The notes under the pieces: model-generated | Told to the model about the DNA's origin: nothing | The model's input: only the letters and a program-made list of their open reading frames with translations | Databases searched by the model: none | Shown: positions 34,922 through 44,782 of the stretch, piece after piece | Layout: every line of letters begins with the position of its first letter | How positions within the stretch are numbered: position 1 is the stretch's first letter | Made by a program: the position numbers and the translations under genes | Assembly (NCBI GenBank): GCA_963555705.1 | Contig: OY743168.1 | Coordinates: 19,102,139 to 19,166,138, forward strand | Direction of reading: 5' to 3' | DNA length: 64,000 nt | Source of the DNA: Ligustrum vulgare | Lineage: Eukaryota > Streptophyta > Magnoliopsida > Lamiales > Oleaceae

Positions 34922-35260
34922 TTCACTTCTGGTGAATAATCAAATTTAGAATTCACTTCTGGTGAATAATTAAACATATTCATTTTCATATTCACTTCTG
35001 GTGAATAATTAAATCTAGAATTCACTTCGGGTGAATAATTAAACATATTCATTTTCATATTCACTTCTGGTGAATAATTAAATCTAGAATTCACTTCTGG
35101 TGAATAATTAAACATATTCATTTTCCGAATTCACTTCTGGTGAATATTCATTTTCCGGATTCACTTCTGGTGAATATTCATTTTCCGGATTCATTTCTGG
35201 TGAATATTCATTTTCCGAATTCACTTCTGGTGAATATTCATTTTCCGGATTCATTTCTGA
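34922..35260. repeat. Array of ATTCAC-TTCTG-GTGAAT hairpins
   Basis: About a dozen copies of a perfect 5-6 bp palindromic stem around a TTCTG loop are spaced by AATTAAA- or ATTTTC-type spacers. This is the most regular part of the hairpin family found in this element. Confidence 0.85.
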
Positions 35261-36662
35261 TGGATAATATAATTTTGCATATTGAAAATCAATTGCATGC
35301 CCAAATATTCAAATATAATAATAGTACACTCCAATTTCACTTTCAACATATTATATCATGAAGTCATTTGTATCATTCTATAGTGATACTAATCTGGGCA
35401 TATTGAATCTTTCAATGATTTATACATGTATGTTCTTGCACTTTATAAACTGCAATTTCTAATTTGCAGGAGCATAATCAATCATTGAAATAGATATCAA
35501 TTTTGACATATAATCTACAATCATTTTACTTGAAATCCCAACGTACCGCGATCAACTGGTACATCAAAGAATACTCTCAAAGTACCGAGATGAGAATCAT
35601 ACATTTTGATCTCACTCATTGGTATATCAAAGAGCTCAAGCTAGTGATTTAGACTATAGTCTATCCACCATATGTCATGTTACACATTTAAGCATTTAGA
35701 CTTCAGGTCGCAATTTGGACTTCAGGTCCTTGAACAATAATCCCTACATTGGGTTTATATACTTGGCCAAAGTATTATAATTTCATCAACCTCATTTTTA
35801 TAAGAGGGTATGCAGTCGACTTATTTATCGATTCCATTTTAATATAACATAGAGAGATCTCTATATATGTTCTATCATCAGGTACCTGAGTCTCTTACAT
35901 TTAACTATGTCCCTTTTACTCACTATGAGTATTTAACCTCAAAGGGATCATTTCAATCATTCAAGAGATATTTATTTTTGGAATCGATAGTCATTATGCT
36001 TCAGGCATAATTACGCTTCAGGCGTGTTTTCCCCAAATATTATATTATATCAATTGGCTAAAATGCCGCACATGTCGTCCCTTTTAGGGATGTAATTTCA
36101 ACCATATATCTCGCTTTGGTAGATTGTATACATACCACACTTTTACAAATCATAAAGCTTCTCGAGCTAATCCCGTTTATTATAGAACTTCTGGTTCAAT
36201 ACGGTTTTATTTCATTTTGATGTATGAATATTTGATTCAATACAATATTGCTAAACTTCTGGTTCTGGTTCATACTATATACATATTTCACTTGTACGTA
36301 TGAACTTCTAGTTCAGTAAGATATTTCACTTGTACGTATGAACTTCTGGTTCGGCAAGATATTTTACTTGTACGTATGAACTTCTGGTTCAATACAGTAT
36401 TCATTTCATCAGTACATATTTATGTACAGTTCAAATCAGTATGCCTTTATTATTTTTATACCGAAAAATCAGGTACAATATCCAAGGAAATATCTCATGA
36501 TCTCAATCTTGTCGCCAAATCTTCTCTTATATCGAAAAAGGTAATGACGCATTATCTCACCTTTTTAATAATTTATTCCATTATTTCTTGATGGAATCTA
36601 TATTACTGACACGCGGAGCCACCGCTCTTTTACGCGTTAAATAATGCATTTAAATAGATGAT
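35261..36662. other. Non-coding interior of the LOG element with dispersed hairpins
   Basis: No protein frame with recognisable homology is seen. Perfect hairpins occur at 35717-35729 (GGAC-TTCAG-GTCC), 35994-36010 (TTATGC-TTCAG-GCATAA), 36013-36025 (ACGC-TTCAG-GCGT), 36301-36315 (TGAAC-TTCTA-GTTCA) and 36377-36391 (TGAAC-TTCTG-GTTCA). Confidence 0.6.
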
Positions 36663-37235
36663 TTGGGAAGAAGGCTAGATCCATCAAAAATGGATATCAT
36701 ACTTTCAAATATTCGCAAATATTATTCCAATCTTCCAGTAAATGATTTGAGAAAAATTTATCGAATTAGGCTCGAAAGATTGAGGTTGCTGATGGATCAT
36801 GGTATCCCAGAAGATGTTCGCTGGTTGATCGAAGCAAAAGTTCGATTAGCTGGTGAATTGCCATTGACATTTCCTAAACACATGCCTGGTTTAGGAAAAA
36901 GTACTTTTGCAAAGAAACGAAGAGCAAAAAGGCTTAACGGTTGTTACAAATGTGCTCGTTGGACATGTGATACTCGTTGCAAATCAGTAGGATATTCTTC
37001 TGGAAATCGGGATGACAAAATCGATTTCATTAAGGGTGGACTGAGTAAGGAGTCATTGGATGATATCCGATTGACTCTTGAGACGCACCCAAGTGGGTAT
37101 GTGCAACGTGAACTCCTTTCCTTATATGCTCAATTTAACAAGGATAAAAACCGTTATAGTCTCAAAAATATAGTAGCAAAAGATCCTGTTTGCCAGGCTG
37201 TTATAAACAATGATGTTTTGGCTGTTCAGCATTGA
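36663..37235 (+). CDS. Basic Cys-motif protein, similar in pattern to viral nucleic-acid-binding proteins
   Basis: The 190-residue frame is intact. An N-terminal helical, basic region (about 10-65) is followed by a Lys/Arg cluster FAKKRRAKR (82-90) and four cysteines at 94, 97, 102 and 106 (C-x2-C-x4-C-x3-C), then a charged C-terminal part (about 130-190). A basic cluster directly before a compact Cys finger recalls the small cysteine-rich nucleic-acid-binding proteins of plant RNA viruses such as carlaviruses. That likeness is a visual inference, not a search result. An alternative is an unrelated host zinc-finger gene. The gene lies on the strand opposite to the retroelement transcript, 257 bp upstream of LOG in the same direction, and its 3' half recurs before LOG copy 1. 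The start is the first in-frame ATG. Confidence 0.6.
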   Translation: MGRRLDPSKMDIILSNIRKYYSNLPVNDLRKIYRIRLERLRLLMDHGIPEDVRWLIEAKVRLAGELPLTFPKHMPGLGKSTFAKKRRAKRLNGCYKCARWTCDTRCKSVGYSSGNRDDKIDFIKGGLSKESLDDIRLTLETHPSGYVQRELLSLYAQFNKDKNRYSLKNIVAKDPVCQAVINNDVLAVQH

Positions 37236-37325
37236 TACAAGGTAAATCTTTTGATATATATGCACATATAAAATATTTTGCTGTTTCCTTTCACGAGTTT
37301 TGATAAAGGCTGTTTAAATATTAAA

Positions 37326-37339
37326 TCACCGAAAGGTGA
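37326..37339 (+). promoter_or_regulatory. Short hairpin with GAAA loop upstream of LOG copy 2
   Basis: TCACC-GAAA-GGTGA has the same position and sequence as 2284-2299 before LOG copy 1. Confidence 0.5.
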
Positions 37340-37408
37340 GTAGGGTGATTTTGTCAAAAGTAAATCTTCACTTTTTCAAAAAACGAGCGGAAATAGTGAA
37401 GTTTTTCG

Positions 37409-37420
37409 GTTTTAAATAGC
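37409..37420 (+). promoter_or_regulatory. Putative TATA box of LOG copy 2
   Basis: TTTTAAATAGCC stands about 80 bp before the ATG. It is conserved with copy 1 and gives the plus-strand gene a promoter independent of the LTR. Confidence 0.45.
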
Positions 37421-37492
37421 CAAACATTTTTCATAGTTCATTCATCCCAAAATAACATTTTCTCGTAAGTTTTTCCTTCTTTACTTTCAAAA

Positions 37493-38146
37493 ATGGAAGG
37501 ATCAAAACTTCGACAGATCAAAACTATCTGTGTATTTTGTGGATCAAAAGTGGGAAAAGGTTTTGGGTATCTAGAAGCAGCCGTGGATTTAGGAAAGAAA
37601 TTGGGAGAGAAAGGTATCACTCTCGTGTATGGAGGAGGTAGCAGTGGATTGATGGGTTGTGTTTCACAATCCGCTCTAGTAGAGAAAGCAAGAGTGATAG
37701 GTGTTATACCTACTCCTTTAGCTGATATCGCAGGCAAAACACGAGGGCATGAAGTACAAACCTTATCTATCCATGAACGCATAACTTGCATGTTATATGG
37801 TTCTGATGCCTTCATAGCTCTACCTGGAGGTTTTGGTACTTTAGAAGAAATCTTTAATATTACCTCATGGGCTCAACTAGATCTCCATACTAAGCCTATT
37901 GGGCTTTTAAATGTAAACAATTTCTTTGATGGTTTACTAACATTTCTTGATTATGCTGTGGAACAGGGATTCATCTCTCCATTTTCTAGGAGAATCCTTA
38001 TTTCTGCTCCTACTATCGAGGAACTGCTGGATAAGTTGCAATCATATATTTCAATACAAGATCCAGCAGGAGTTAAGATAGATTGGTCGCAAGGAAGGGG
38101 AATCAAGCGAAAATGGAGTCCGGTTAATGTAAATTTATCTTTGTGA
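37493..38146 (+). CDS. Intronless LOG-type cytokinin riboside 5'-monophosphate phosphoribohydrolase, copy 2 (inside LTR element)
   Basis: The 217-residue protein has the same landmarks as copy 1: ICVFCGS (12-18), YGGGSSGLMG (46-55), HER (94-96), PGGFGTLEE (111-119) and the extra basic tail (about 195-217). Thirteen residues differ from copy 1 and none is in these motifs. In the first 64 codons I count 18 synonymous against 4 non-synonymous codon differences, so the protein has been conserved while silent sites drifted. The host retrotransposon is very young (LTRs 233/234 identical). The gene points against the element's own transcription. Expected role: release of free cytokinin from riboside monophosphate in the cytosol. 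Activity and expression are not shown by sequence. Confidence 0.9.
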   Translation: MEGSKLRQIKTICVFCGSKVGKGFGYLEAAVDLGKKLGEKGITLVYGGGSSGLMGCVSQSALVEKARVIGVIPTPLADIAGKTRGHEVQTLSIHERITCMLYGSDAFIALPGGFGTLEEIFNITSWAQLDLHTKPIGLLNVNNFFDGLLTFLDYAVEQGFISPFSRRILISAPTIEELLDKLQSYISIQDPAGVKIDWSQGRGIKRKWSPVNVNLSL

Positions 38147-38156
38147 ACTCTAGAAT

Positions 38157-38360
38157 AGGTGGTGGTAGAGTACGGAGTATTCTCACTCTTGAGACACACC
38201 ATAAATTTCTAGGATTTTATCAATGTTTTAATCTTGTGTACCTCAAAGATTTAAGGTGGTAGAGTATGGAGTATTTCTTACTCTTGAAACACACCTTTTT
38301 CTTTATTTCCTCAAAAGGTCAGAGGTGGTAGGATACGGCTACTCCCGAAACACATCTCTT
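38157..38360 (+). repeat. Three tandem hairpin motifs in the 3' region of LOG copy 2
   Basis: Units begin near 38157, 38252 and 38321. They match the three units after copy 1 in order and spacing (AGGTGGTAGAGTACGGAGTA core, CACACC close). Confidence 0.65.
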
Positions 38361-39548
38361 ATTTTGAGGATTATAAATGTTTTTCCCCTTTTTCGTTTTG
38401 CATGTATGACTCGTTTTATGCTTATTCAGGAGCAATAATAATATCATTTCAGTATATTTAGATGATAATTTTTACTTCTTCTGGAGTAAATATGTACTTC
38501 TTCTGGAATACATAAGTGCTCGTGCAAGAACTTTTCCAGACACTTATCATCTAATATTCATCTCATAATACTGATGAGATTATTTTCACATTAGCTATGT
38601 CCGTGCTATCATGTGATATTATTTTATCATACATCAACATTCTCTTGTTGAATAATTTTCATCCACCCATTCAAATTCAGATATTGGTAACTTCTGGTAC
38701 CATTGGATAAAATATTTTTATCAACATTTACCAACTTTTTGGTAGTGATAACTTCTGGTATCATTTGATGAAATATTATCTATCTTTAGTAGTGATAACT
38801 TCTGGTATCATTTAATGAAGTATTAAATAACAATATTTTATTAACAATAATAATATTAGGGTTATACCACCAAGTATATATTAACAATAATATTGTATAT
38901 ATATTAACAATAATAATACTGGGGTTATACCACCAAGTATATATTAAAAATAATATTGTATATATATATTAACAATAATGATACTGGGGTTATACCACCA
39001 CGTATATATGTTGACAACAATCCTCTAATATGTTAGAATTAACCAACAATTGAGGTGTTTATATGTATTCAATTGATAAACCGACCATATAGGCGGTGTC
39101 AACATAATAAAATAATTAAACCGACCATATAGGCGATGTCAACATAATGAAATAATTAAACCGACCATATAGGCGGTATCAACATAATGAAATAATTAAA
39201 CCGACCATATAGGCGGTATCAACGTAATGAAATAATTACCTTTCATGAGTGAGTGAATCATATCTTTCAGTCAAGGTATTCATAATAGTCCAATCCGTTA
39301 CGGTGCGTGAATTTGCTTTGAAAGTTTCGGGTTACACAATTTCTCCAATTTTTTTCTATGGACTTGGAATTGATTTTCTAATCTATGATGTATAAATGAT
39401 TTTCTAATACCAAAAACACTAGATTTGAAATATGAAACGTTGATTAATAATAATCTGGTTTCTGATACAGAAGTTCATCATTTAGATGCAACTGTAGAGC
39501 ATACTCCCGTCGTATTACTCAATTGGCTAGAGACTCGTGCTGATAACG
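38361..39548. other. Non-coding 5' interior of the LOG element (minus orientation) with tandem repeats
   Basis: The stretch holds TTCTG-loop hairpins with a bulged stem (TGATAAC-TTCTG-GTATCA type, 38690-38815), three ~60-bp units with GGGGTTATACCACCA (about 38865-39005) and four 40-bp units starting AAACCGACCATATAGGCG (39077-39238). No coding frame is seen. Confidence 0.6.
39521..39548 (-). promoter_or_regulatory. Primer-binding site complementary to the 5' half of tRNA-Ile
   Basis: The plus strand reads like the D-arm to anticodon arm of plant tRNA-Ile (GGCTAGAG...CTCGTGCTGATAACG), so the element RNA (minus strand) is complementary to it. It adjoins the LTR directly. Priming from an internal tRNA half is known for Copia-group elements. 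The tRNA identity is my reading of the sequence. Confidence 0.6.
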
Positions 39549-39782
39549 TGTTATAAAACTATCAAAATCTAAACAAGAATTAGAGATGAAGAGATGGAGA
39601 GAATAAAGAGGAGAATTCTCATTCCATTAGGTGTGTCAAATACAACAATGAATGCCTCTATTTATAGGAAGATAAAGTCATTCACAATAATTCTTTACAA
39701 TATTAATTAGGTGGGAGTTAGGTAAGAAATTAGGTAGAGATCTACAAAGGAATTTCTTAATAATTTCTAATAATTTATAACA
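39549..39782 (-). repeat. LTR (5' copy by element polarity)
   Basis: This 234-bp LTR is followed on its right by the target duplication GTCAG (39783-39787). Minus-strand transcription would start from its TATAAATAG. Confidence 0.9.
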
Positions 39783-39811
39783 GTCAGCATTATTCTTTCT
39801 CAAAAACTTTA

Positions 39812-40327
39812 GGATATGTTTGATCGCGATAGTGAAATTTGGGTAGAAAGAAAACGAATTCTAGGAAATTGAATTGTTGGAAATTTATTTTCGTGAAAAT
39901 TGGAAGTTCAATGTCTTTGATTTATTTAATTTTCTATGTGAAAAAAGTGGAGAGTTTTTTATGTTTTATTGACATTATTTTTCATGAAAAAAAGCATAAT
40001 TTTGTTATTTTAATCAAAATTATTATTATTTTTTTAATTATTCACACGTTTGTACATGATACAAATAATGTTAATTTCTAAAAAAAATGAATTAATTAAC
40101 AACATAAAAAAGATCAAACGATGTGAAAATGATTTTCCGCGGTGGAAAACCAATTCTTACCAAAGTGGTAGGAAAATAAATTCCATTAAAACAAGGAAAA
40201 TTTCAAGAATCAAGAAAAGCTAGAAAATAAATTTCATGAATAATGAAGGCAATCAAACAGCAAATAGTAGGAAAATATGGTGGAATCCGTATTTTTCATG
40301 GAAAATAATTTACAATCAAATGAACCC
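39812..40327. mobile_element. Harbinger-like MITE, 516 bp, with paralogous empty site
   Basis: The ends GGATATGTTTGATCG and (reverse complement of the right) GGGTTCATTTGATTG are bordered by TTA (39809-39811) and TAA (40328-40330). The paralogue at about 56510-56525 reads AAAACTTTAGACATTCTC without the insert, which supports the boundaries. It has no coding capacity and is related to 31292-31830. Confidence 0.75.
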
Positions 40328-40330
40328 TAA

Positions 40331-40816
40331 GACATTCCCATCTATTTCCCTTATTAGAAAAAGTGTCGATGAAATTTCATGTTTGATTCAACTACATTGA
40401 CATAATCACGTGAATTTGGATAATTATTATTATTATATTATTTTATTTTATTTTATTTTATTTTTTGAAATGGTGTGTATTTGGATTTTGGACCGACAAT
40501 TAAGACGACAAATCAAACGAGTTGTTTAGGTGAGGACTAAAACCGACAGAGAATGCTGCACGCATTAGACTTTCCAGAATTAGCCTCTATTTAATAGTTT
40601 TTGTTTATAAAAAAAAATGATATTATTTTTGAATTAAAATATGTAGTTAAATGTGATTTTGGGAGATGTGTATGATTAAAAAATAGTTTGAAACTTATTT
40701 ATAAACAAGTTTACCAATAAGAGAGGCTAAGATATTAGCTTTAGCATTAATATGCAATCTTCATTTTATTTTAGCTAACAAAAAAAAAATTATTGCTTTG
40801 TGATTCACTATCAATA
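40331..40816. other. Duplicated block A continued, with a dispersed MITE-like segment
   Basis: No gene is seen. The sequence is paralogous to about 56520-56600 and 56920-57210. A GCCTCTATTTAATAG...-type MITE segment lies at 40580-40740. Confidence 0.5.
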
Positions 40817-43573
40817 TCTATACTATATATAGAGAATGTAATGTGGATGTATGTCAAATGTAAATGCAAAAACTAGATAAATGTGAACGCATTTATTACC
40901 CTAATTATATATAAAAGTACTAATATTATGATAAATGCTAAATAATGATTGATATTTTTTAATCAATTTTAATTTTATCATTAACACTAATATTGAATGA
41001 GTTCAATTAATATTTTTAATTATTAGTATTAAAATTATTATTAATTATTATTTTTTTATTTATTTGTTATTCTTAATATTTTAAATTATACGTGTACTCA
41101 TCAATATAAAAATTGTGTTTTAATTATTAATAATCAAATCTTTGTTATCTTTAACATTAAAAACTTTTTTTCTGAAAAATATGTACTTAAAAATGCGCTG
41201 CTTACAAATAATTTATAGAAAAAGTTATTGAAATAAAGATAATATTGAATAATTAATGATTTGATTTCCTTTTAGTTAATAATATCAATAGAATGATTAA
41301 TATTTTTTAATCATTCTTAATTTTAATAAATTTTATAAACTATAGGGTATAAGATTTTTCTGTATAATTTTGTGATCTCCAACTTTACTGGGTTGTCGTA
41401 TTATGATAATTGCGAGATTTTCAAATTATTATTTTGATTACTTATTTTAGTAAATAAAGTTTTATTGGTTAAATTCAAATATTTTGTTTACTTATTTTCC
41501 AATTATTGTGATTGATGTTTTTTTAATGAAATTGAAAAATATATTAAATACGAGAGTCAAATGTAGAAATTATGAGAAATATATTAATACATTTTACATG
41601 CATCAATATTTGTACACATAATATTACATCAAACATGATATATCATTAAAAAAACTACTAACTTTACATTTTTAATAAAGTTAATATAAATTTATAAAAA
41701 TTATTGAAATCAATAGTCATTTATTATTTAAATATATAAGTTGACGTTTATTATTCAAAAAAGTTTTTAATAATTTGAATTAGTTATTATTAGGAAGATA
41801 CAAATCTAAGAAGTAAGATACACAAATCAAAGAAAAGTGACGACTTGCAAAATGGGGAAATCAATGGATCATTGAGATTTGAGACAAAAATGAGGAGATC
41901 AAGGAATCAATGAGACAAGTTGATGTATCTTCCATCTTTGATTTGTGTATCTTCCTAATAGTTATATTATTTTTTAAATTCTAATAATTATTATAATAAA
42001 AACTTTCATACATCGCAAGGTGAAATACTAATAAATATCAATAACGAAAGATGCAAAAATGCATTCCAATGAGCAAACTACATTAAAACGTGAATACAAA
42101 ATCTGGATAAATGTTTTAATAAATTTTAATTTTATTATTAATACTAATACTGAATGAGTTCAATTAATACTTTTGGTTATTAGTATTAAAATTATTAATT
42201 AATTATTAATTATTAATTATTTATTTGTTGTTCTTAATATTATAAATTCTATGTGTAGTCATCAACATAAAATTGTGTTTTAATTATTAATTAACGGTCA
42301 AATCATTTGTTAACTTTAATATTAAAAATCTTATTTTCTAAAATATATGTGTGGTTGAAAAAATGCGTTGTTTATAAATAATTTATAAAAAAATTATTTA
42401 ACGAAGGCTAATATTGAATAGTTAATACTTTGATTTCTTTGATTCTTTTTATTTAATAATATCAATAGAATGATTAATATTTTTTTAATCATTCTTAATT
42501 TTAATAATTTTTAAAATATAATAGGGTATAAGATTTTCTGTATAATTTTGCAATCTCCAACTTTACTTGGTTGTCGTATCATGATAATTACGAGATTTTC
42601 AAATTATTATTTTAACTACTTATTTTAGTAAATAAAGTTTTATTGGTTAAATTCAAATATTTTGTTTGCTTATTTTCTAATTATTGGGATTGATATTTTT
42701 GAATGAAATTGAAAAGTATGTTAAATACGAGAGTCAAATATAGAAGTTATGATAAATATATTAATACATTTCACGTGCATCAATATTTGTACAATTAATG
42801 TTACATCAAACATGATATATAGTTAAAAATAATTAATAAAATTATTGAAATCAATAGTCATTTATTATTTAAATATATAAATTGAATTTATTATTCAAAG
42901 AAGTTTTTAATAGTTTGAATTAGTTATGTTATTTTTTAATTTCTAATGATTATTGTAATAGAAAATTATTTTTTATACATATGTTGATTATGTAAGCATT
43001 GAAATTTTATGAATACTTATTGAAAACGATATACTGGATAACAACTTTGTATATCGCACGAGTGAAATACTAGGCTATATATAAAGAGAGAGCATTTCCC
43101 AAAAATAGGTTTTGGAACTTTTTCCACTTAAATTGTCTTTCCTGAAATGAAAGTATTTCAATGAATCAGAATACCTTTGGTAATTATACTATTATTTTGA
43201 AATTAAAAAAATATGCAACGTGGGTATCAAATCGAAGATCTCAACGAGAACTTTAATACGAACTCACGAGTGAGAGTCAACTATAAACATGTCTTCCCTA
43301 AAATAATTTTAATAATTTGAATTAGTTATTATTAGGAAGATACAAATCTAAGAAGTAAGATACACAAATCAAAGAAAAGTGACGACTTGCAAAATGGGGA
43401 AATCAATGGATCATTGAGATTTGAGACAAAAATGAGGAGATCAAGGAATCAATAAGACAAGTTGATGTATCTTCCTTCTTTGATTTGTGCATCTTCCTAA
43501 TAGTTATATTATTTTTTAAATTCTAATAATTATTATAAGAAAAACTTTCATGAATCGCACGGTGAAATACTAA
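40817..43573 (+). mobile_element. Helitron-type insertion, partly tandem-duplicated
   Basis: It begins TCTATACTATATATAG after an A and ends CGCACGGTGAAATACTAA before a T, matching plant Helitron ends (5' TC..., 3' CTRR) with no target duplication. The paralogous block at about 57215-57240 lacks the whole segment. Inside, 40850-42088 and 42090-43630 are diverged copies of one unit, and the first ends with a similar 3' terminus at about 42018-42032 followed by a copy of the host flank. A third terminus (CGCACGAGTGAAATACTAG) is at 43073. No Rep-helicase is present. Confidence 0.6.
41791..41951. mobile_element. Small MITE with TTAGGAAGATAC ends, copy 1
   Basis: The inverted ends TTAGGAAGATAC...GTATCTTCCTAA enclose ~140 bp. 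A near-identical copy is at 43335-43503 in the duplicated Helitron unit. Confidence 0.55.
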
Positions 43574-43964
43574 TAAATATCAATAAAGAAAGATTCAAAA
43601 ATGCATTCCAATGAGCAAACTACATTAAAACCCTTATAAAATAATAATGTTAGGCCGAAAGGAAATTATTATTTTAGAAGATTAGTAAATTATTGATAAA
43701 CAAATATTTATTTATTGAGTATTTTATATTTTATAATTTGTCTTATATTTTACCAGCTATATAGAAATAGAAAATTTTAAAAAAAAATAAAAATGATGAA
43801 GGTGATAAAATCTTTCCAAATATTCCAATGATAAACTGACGCGGTGATGAAATCTCATGTCGATGAACATATTAATTGAGGAAACCCAATAAACCAATCA
43901 ATGACGATCGATCAAGATGATAGTTATGTTTTACTGACTTTTTCATCGTGACATTTCAAGCCGT
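43574..43964. other. End of duplicated block A
   Basis: 43590-43760 is paralogous to 57235-57410 (GCATTCCAATGAGCAAACTA, TTTATTGAGTATTTTATATT). No gene is seen. Confidence 0.55.
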
Positions 43965-44667
43965 CACTGCAATAAAAATAGCCTTTTACAACGTTCAAAA
44001 CATGTTGTCAAAAGATTTTTACAACAATTGGTAAGTGTTACAAATCGTAGTGTTGCCGTAGAGCAAAAACTTTTTGCAGCATTTTTTGAACGTTGCAATT
44101 GACATTTTGTAACGTTTATTAAGTGTTGTCGTAGACCATTTTGTAATGTTTATTAAGTATTGCCTTAAATCTTTTTGTAACGTTTTTTAAATGTTACCGT
44201 AGACCCCTTTTGCAACGTTTTTTAAGTATTGCAATAACTTTTAACCCAAGCTTTTGTAACGTTTATTGAGTATTGCCGTAAACTCTTTTACAACGTTTTT
44301 TAAAGTGTTGCAAACACTTTTAACACAACATTTTGCAAAGTTTATTAAGTGTTGCGGTAGAGTCTTTTTACAATATTTTTTAAGTATTGCAAAAAAATTT
44401 ATCACAACATTTTGCAACGTTTTTTGAACGCTGCTATATATATTTTTTTTAATATTATTGAAGAAATTATTTATAAAACTCAAATTTTTTGAATTAATTC
44501 ATTAAAATGGTAATTTACATGAAAAGCTAAAGTAAATGCATTATGAATTTTCGAATTCATACAAAATAAAATCTTGATAATGTTTAACAAATCCACAAAC
44601 CATACATAATAACAAATCCACAAAAGAAAGTGATGATAATATTTAACAAATTCGCAAAAGAAAATCA

Positions 44668-44782
44668 TCATCATATCCCAAAAGAAAGATTTTACTACAG
44701 GAACATCAACTTTATCCAGCAATATAACCGCACCTTTAGATCGCAAAATCCGGTCCATCTCCAAAAGAATATATTTGAAGTT
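44668..44782 (-). pseudogene. Captured fragment of a PMT/QUA2-type putative methyltransferase
   Basis: The minus-strand peptide LLEMDRILRSKGAVILLDKV closely follows the 'LLEMDRILRPxGAVIxRDxVDV' block near the C-terminus of the plant PMT (DUF248, QUA2-like) Golgi methyltransferase family. Only this exon-sized piece is present, with a diverged C-terminal side. A second, shorter copy of its DNA (CAAAATCCGGTCCATCTCCA) is at 45280-45299. It is almost certainly non-functional cargo of the CACTA element. Confidence 0.6.

Larger units (their letters stand above)
33768..39782 (-). mobile_element. Complete young Copia-like LTR retrotransposon carrying a zinc-finger gene and LOG in antisense
   Basis: Two 234-bp LTRs (33768-34001, 39549-39782) differ at one position and begin and end TGTTATAAA/TTTATAACA. 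The 5-bp target duplication GTCAG flanks the element (33763-33767, 39783-39787). Orientation is minus: the polypurine tract (AAGGGGGAG on the minus strand) adjoins the LTR at 34001, the primer-binding site lies beside the LTR at 39549, and each LTR has TATAAATAGAGG on the minus strand. The interior has no gag or pol. On the plus strand it carries a zinc-finger gene (36663-37235) and LOG (37493-38146). It is therefore non-autonomous and must be moved by proteins from another element. Blocks at 34034-34760 (CCTCGTTAAAACCTTG...) resemble the 3' region of plant Copia elements. A paralogous empty site is at about 56490. Confidence 0.9.

Noticed and set aside
34882..35361. Repetitive small proteins in the ATTCAC-TTCTG-GTGAAT array
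   Set aside because: They are by-products of the hairpin repeat. The conserved property is the palindrome, not a reading frame.
36663..37235. An endogenous plant virus genome around the zinc-finger gene
   Set aside because: No replicase, movement or coat protein is present, and the gene is bounded by LTR-element sequence. Only a single virus-like pattern can be claimed.
39521..39548. A tRNA-Ile gene
   Set aside because: Only the 5' half pattern is present, next to an LTR. There is no T-arm or acceptor stem, so it is a primer-binding site.
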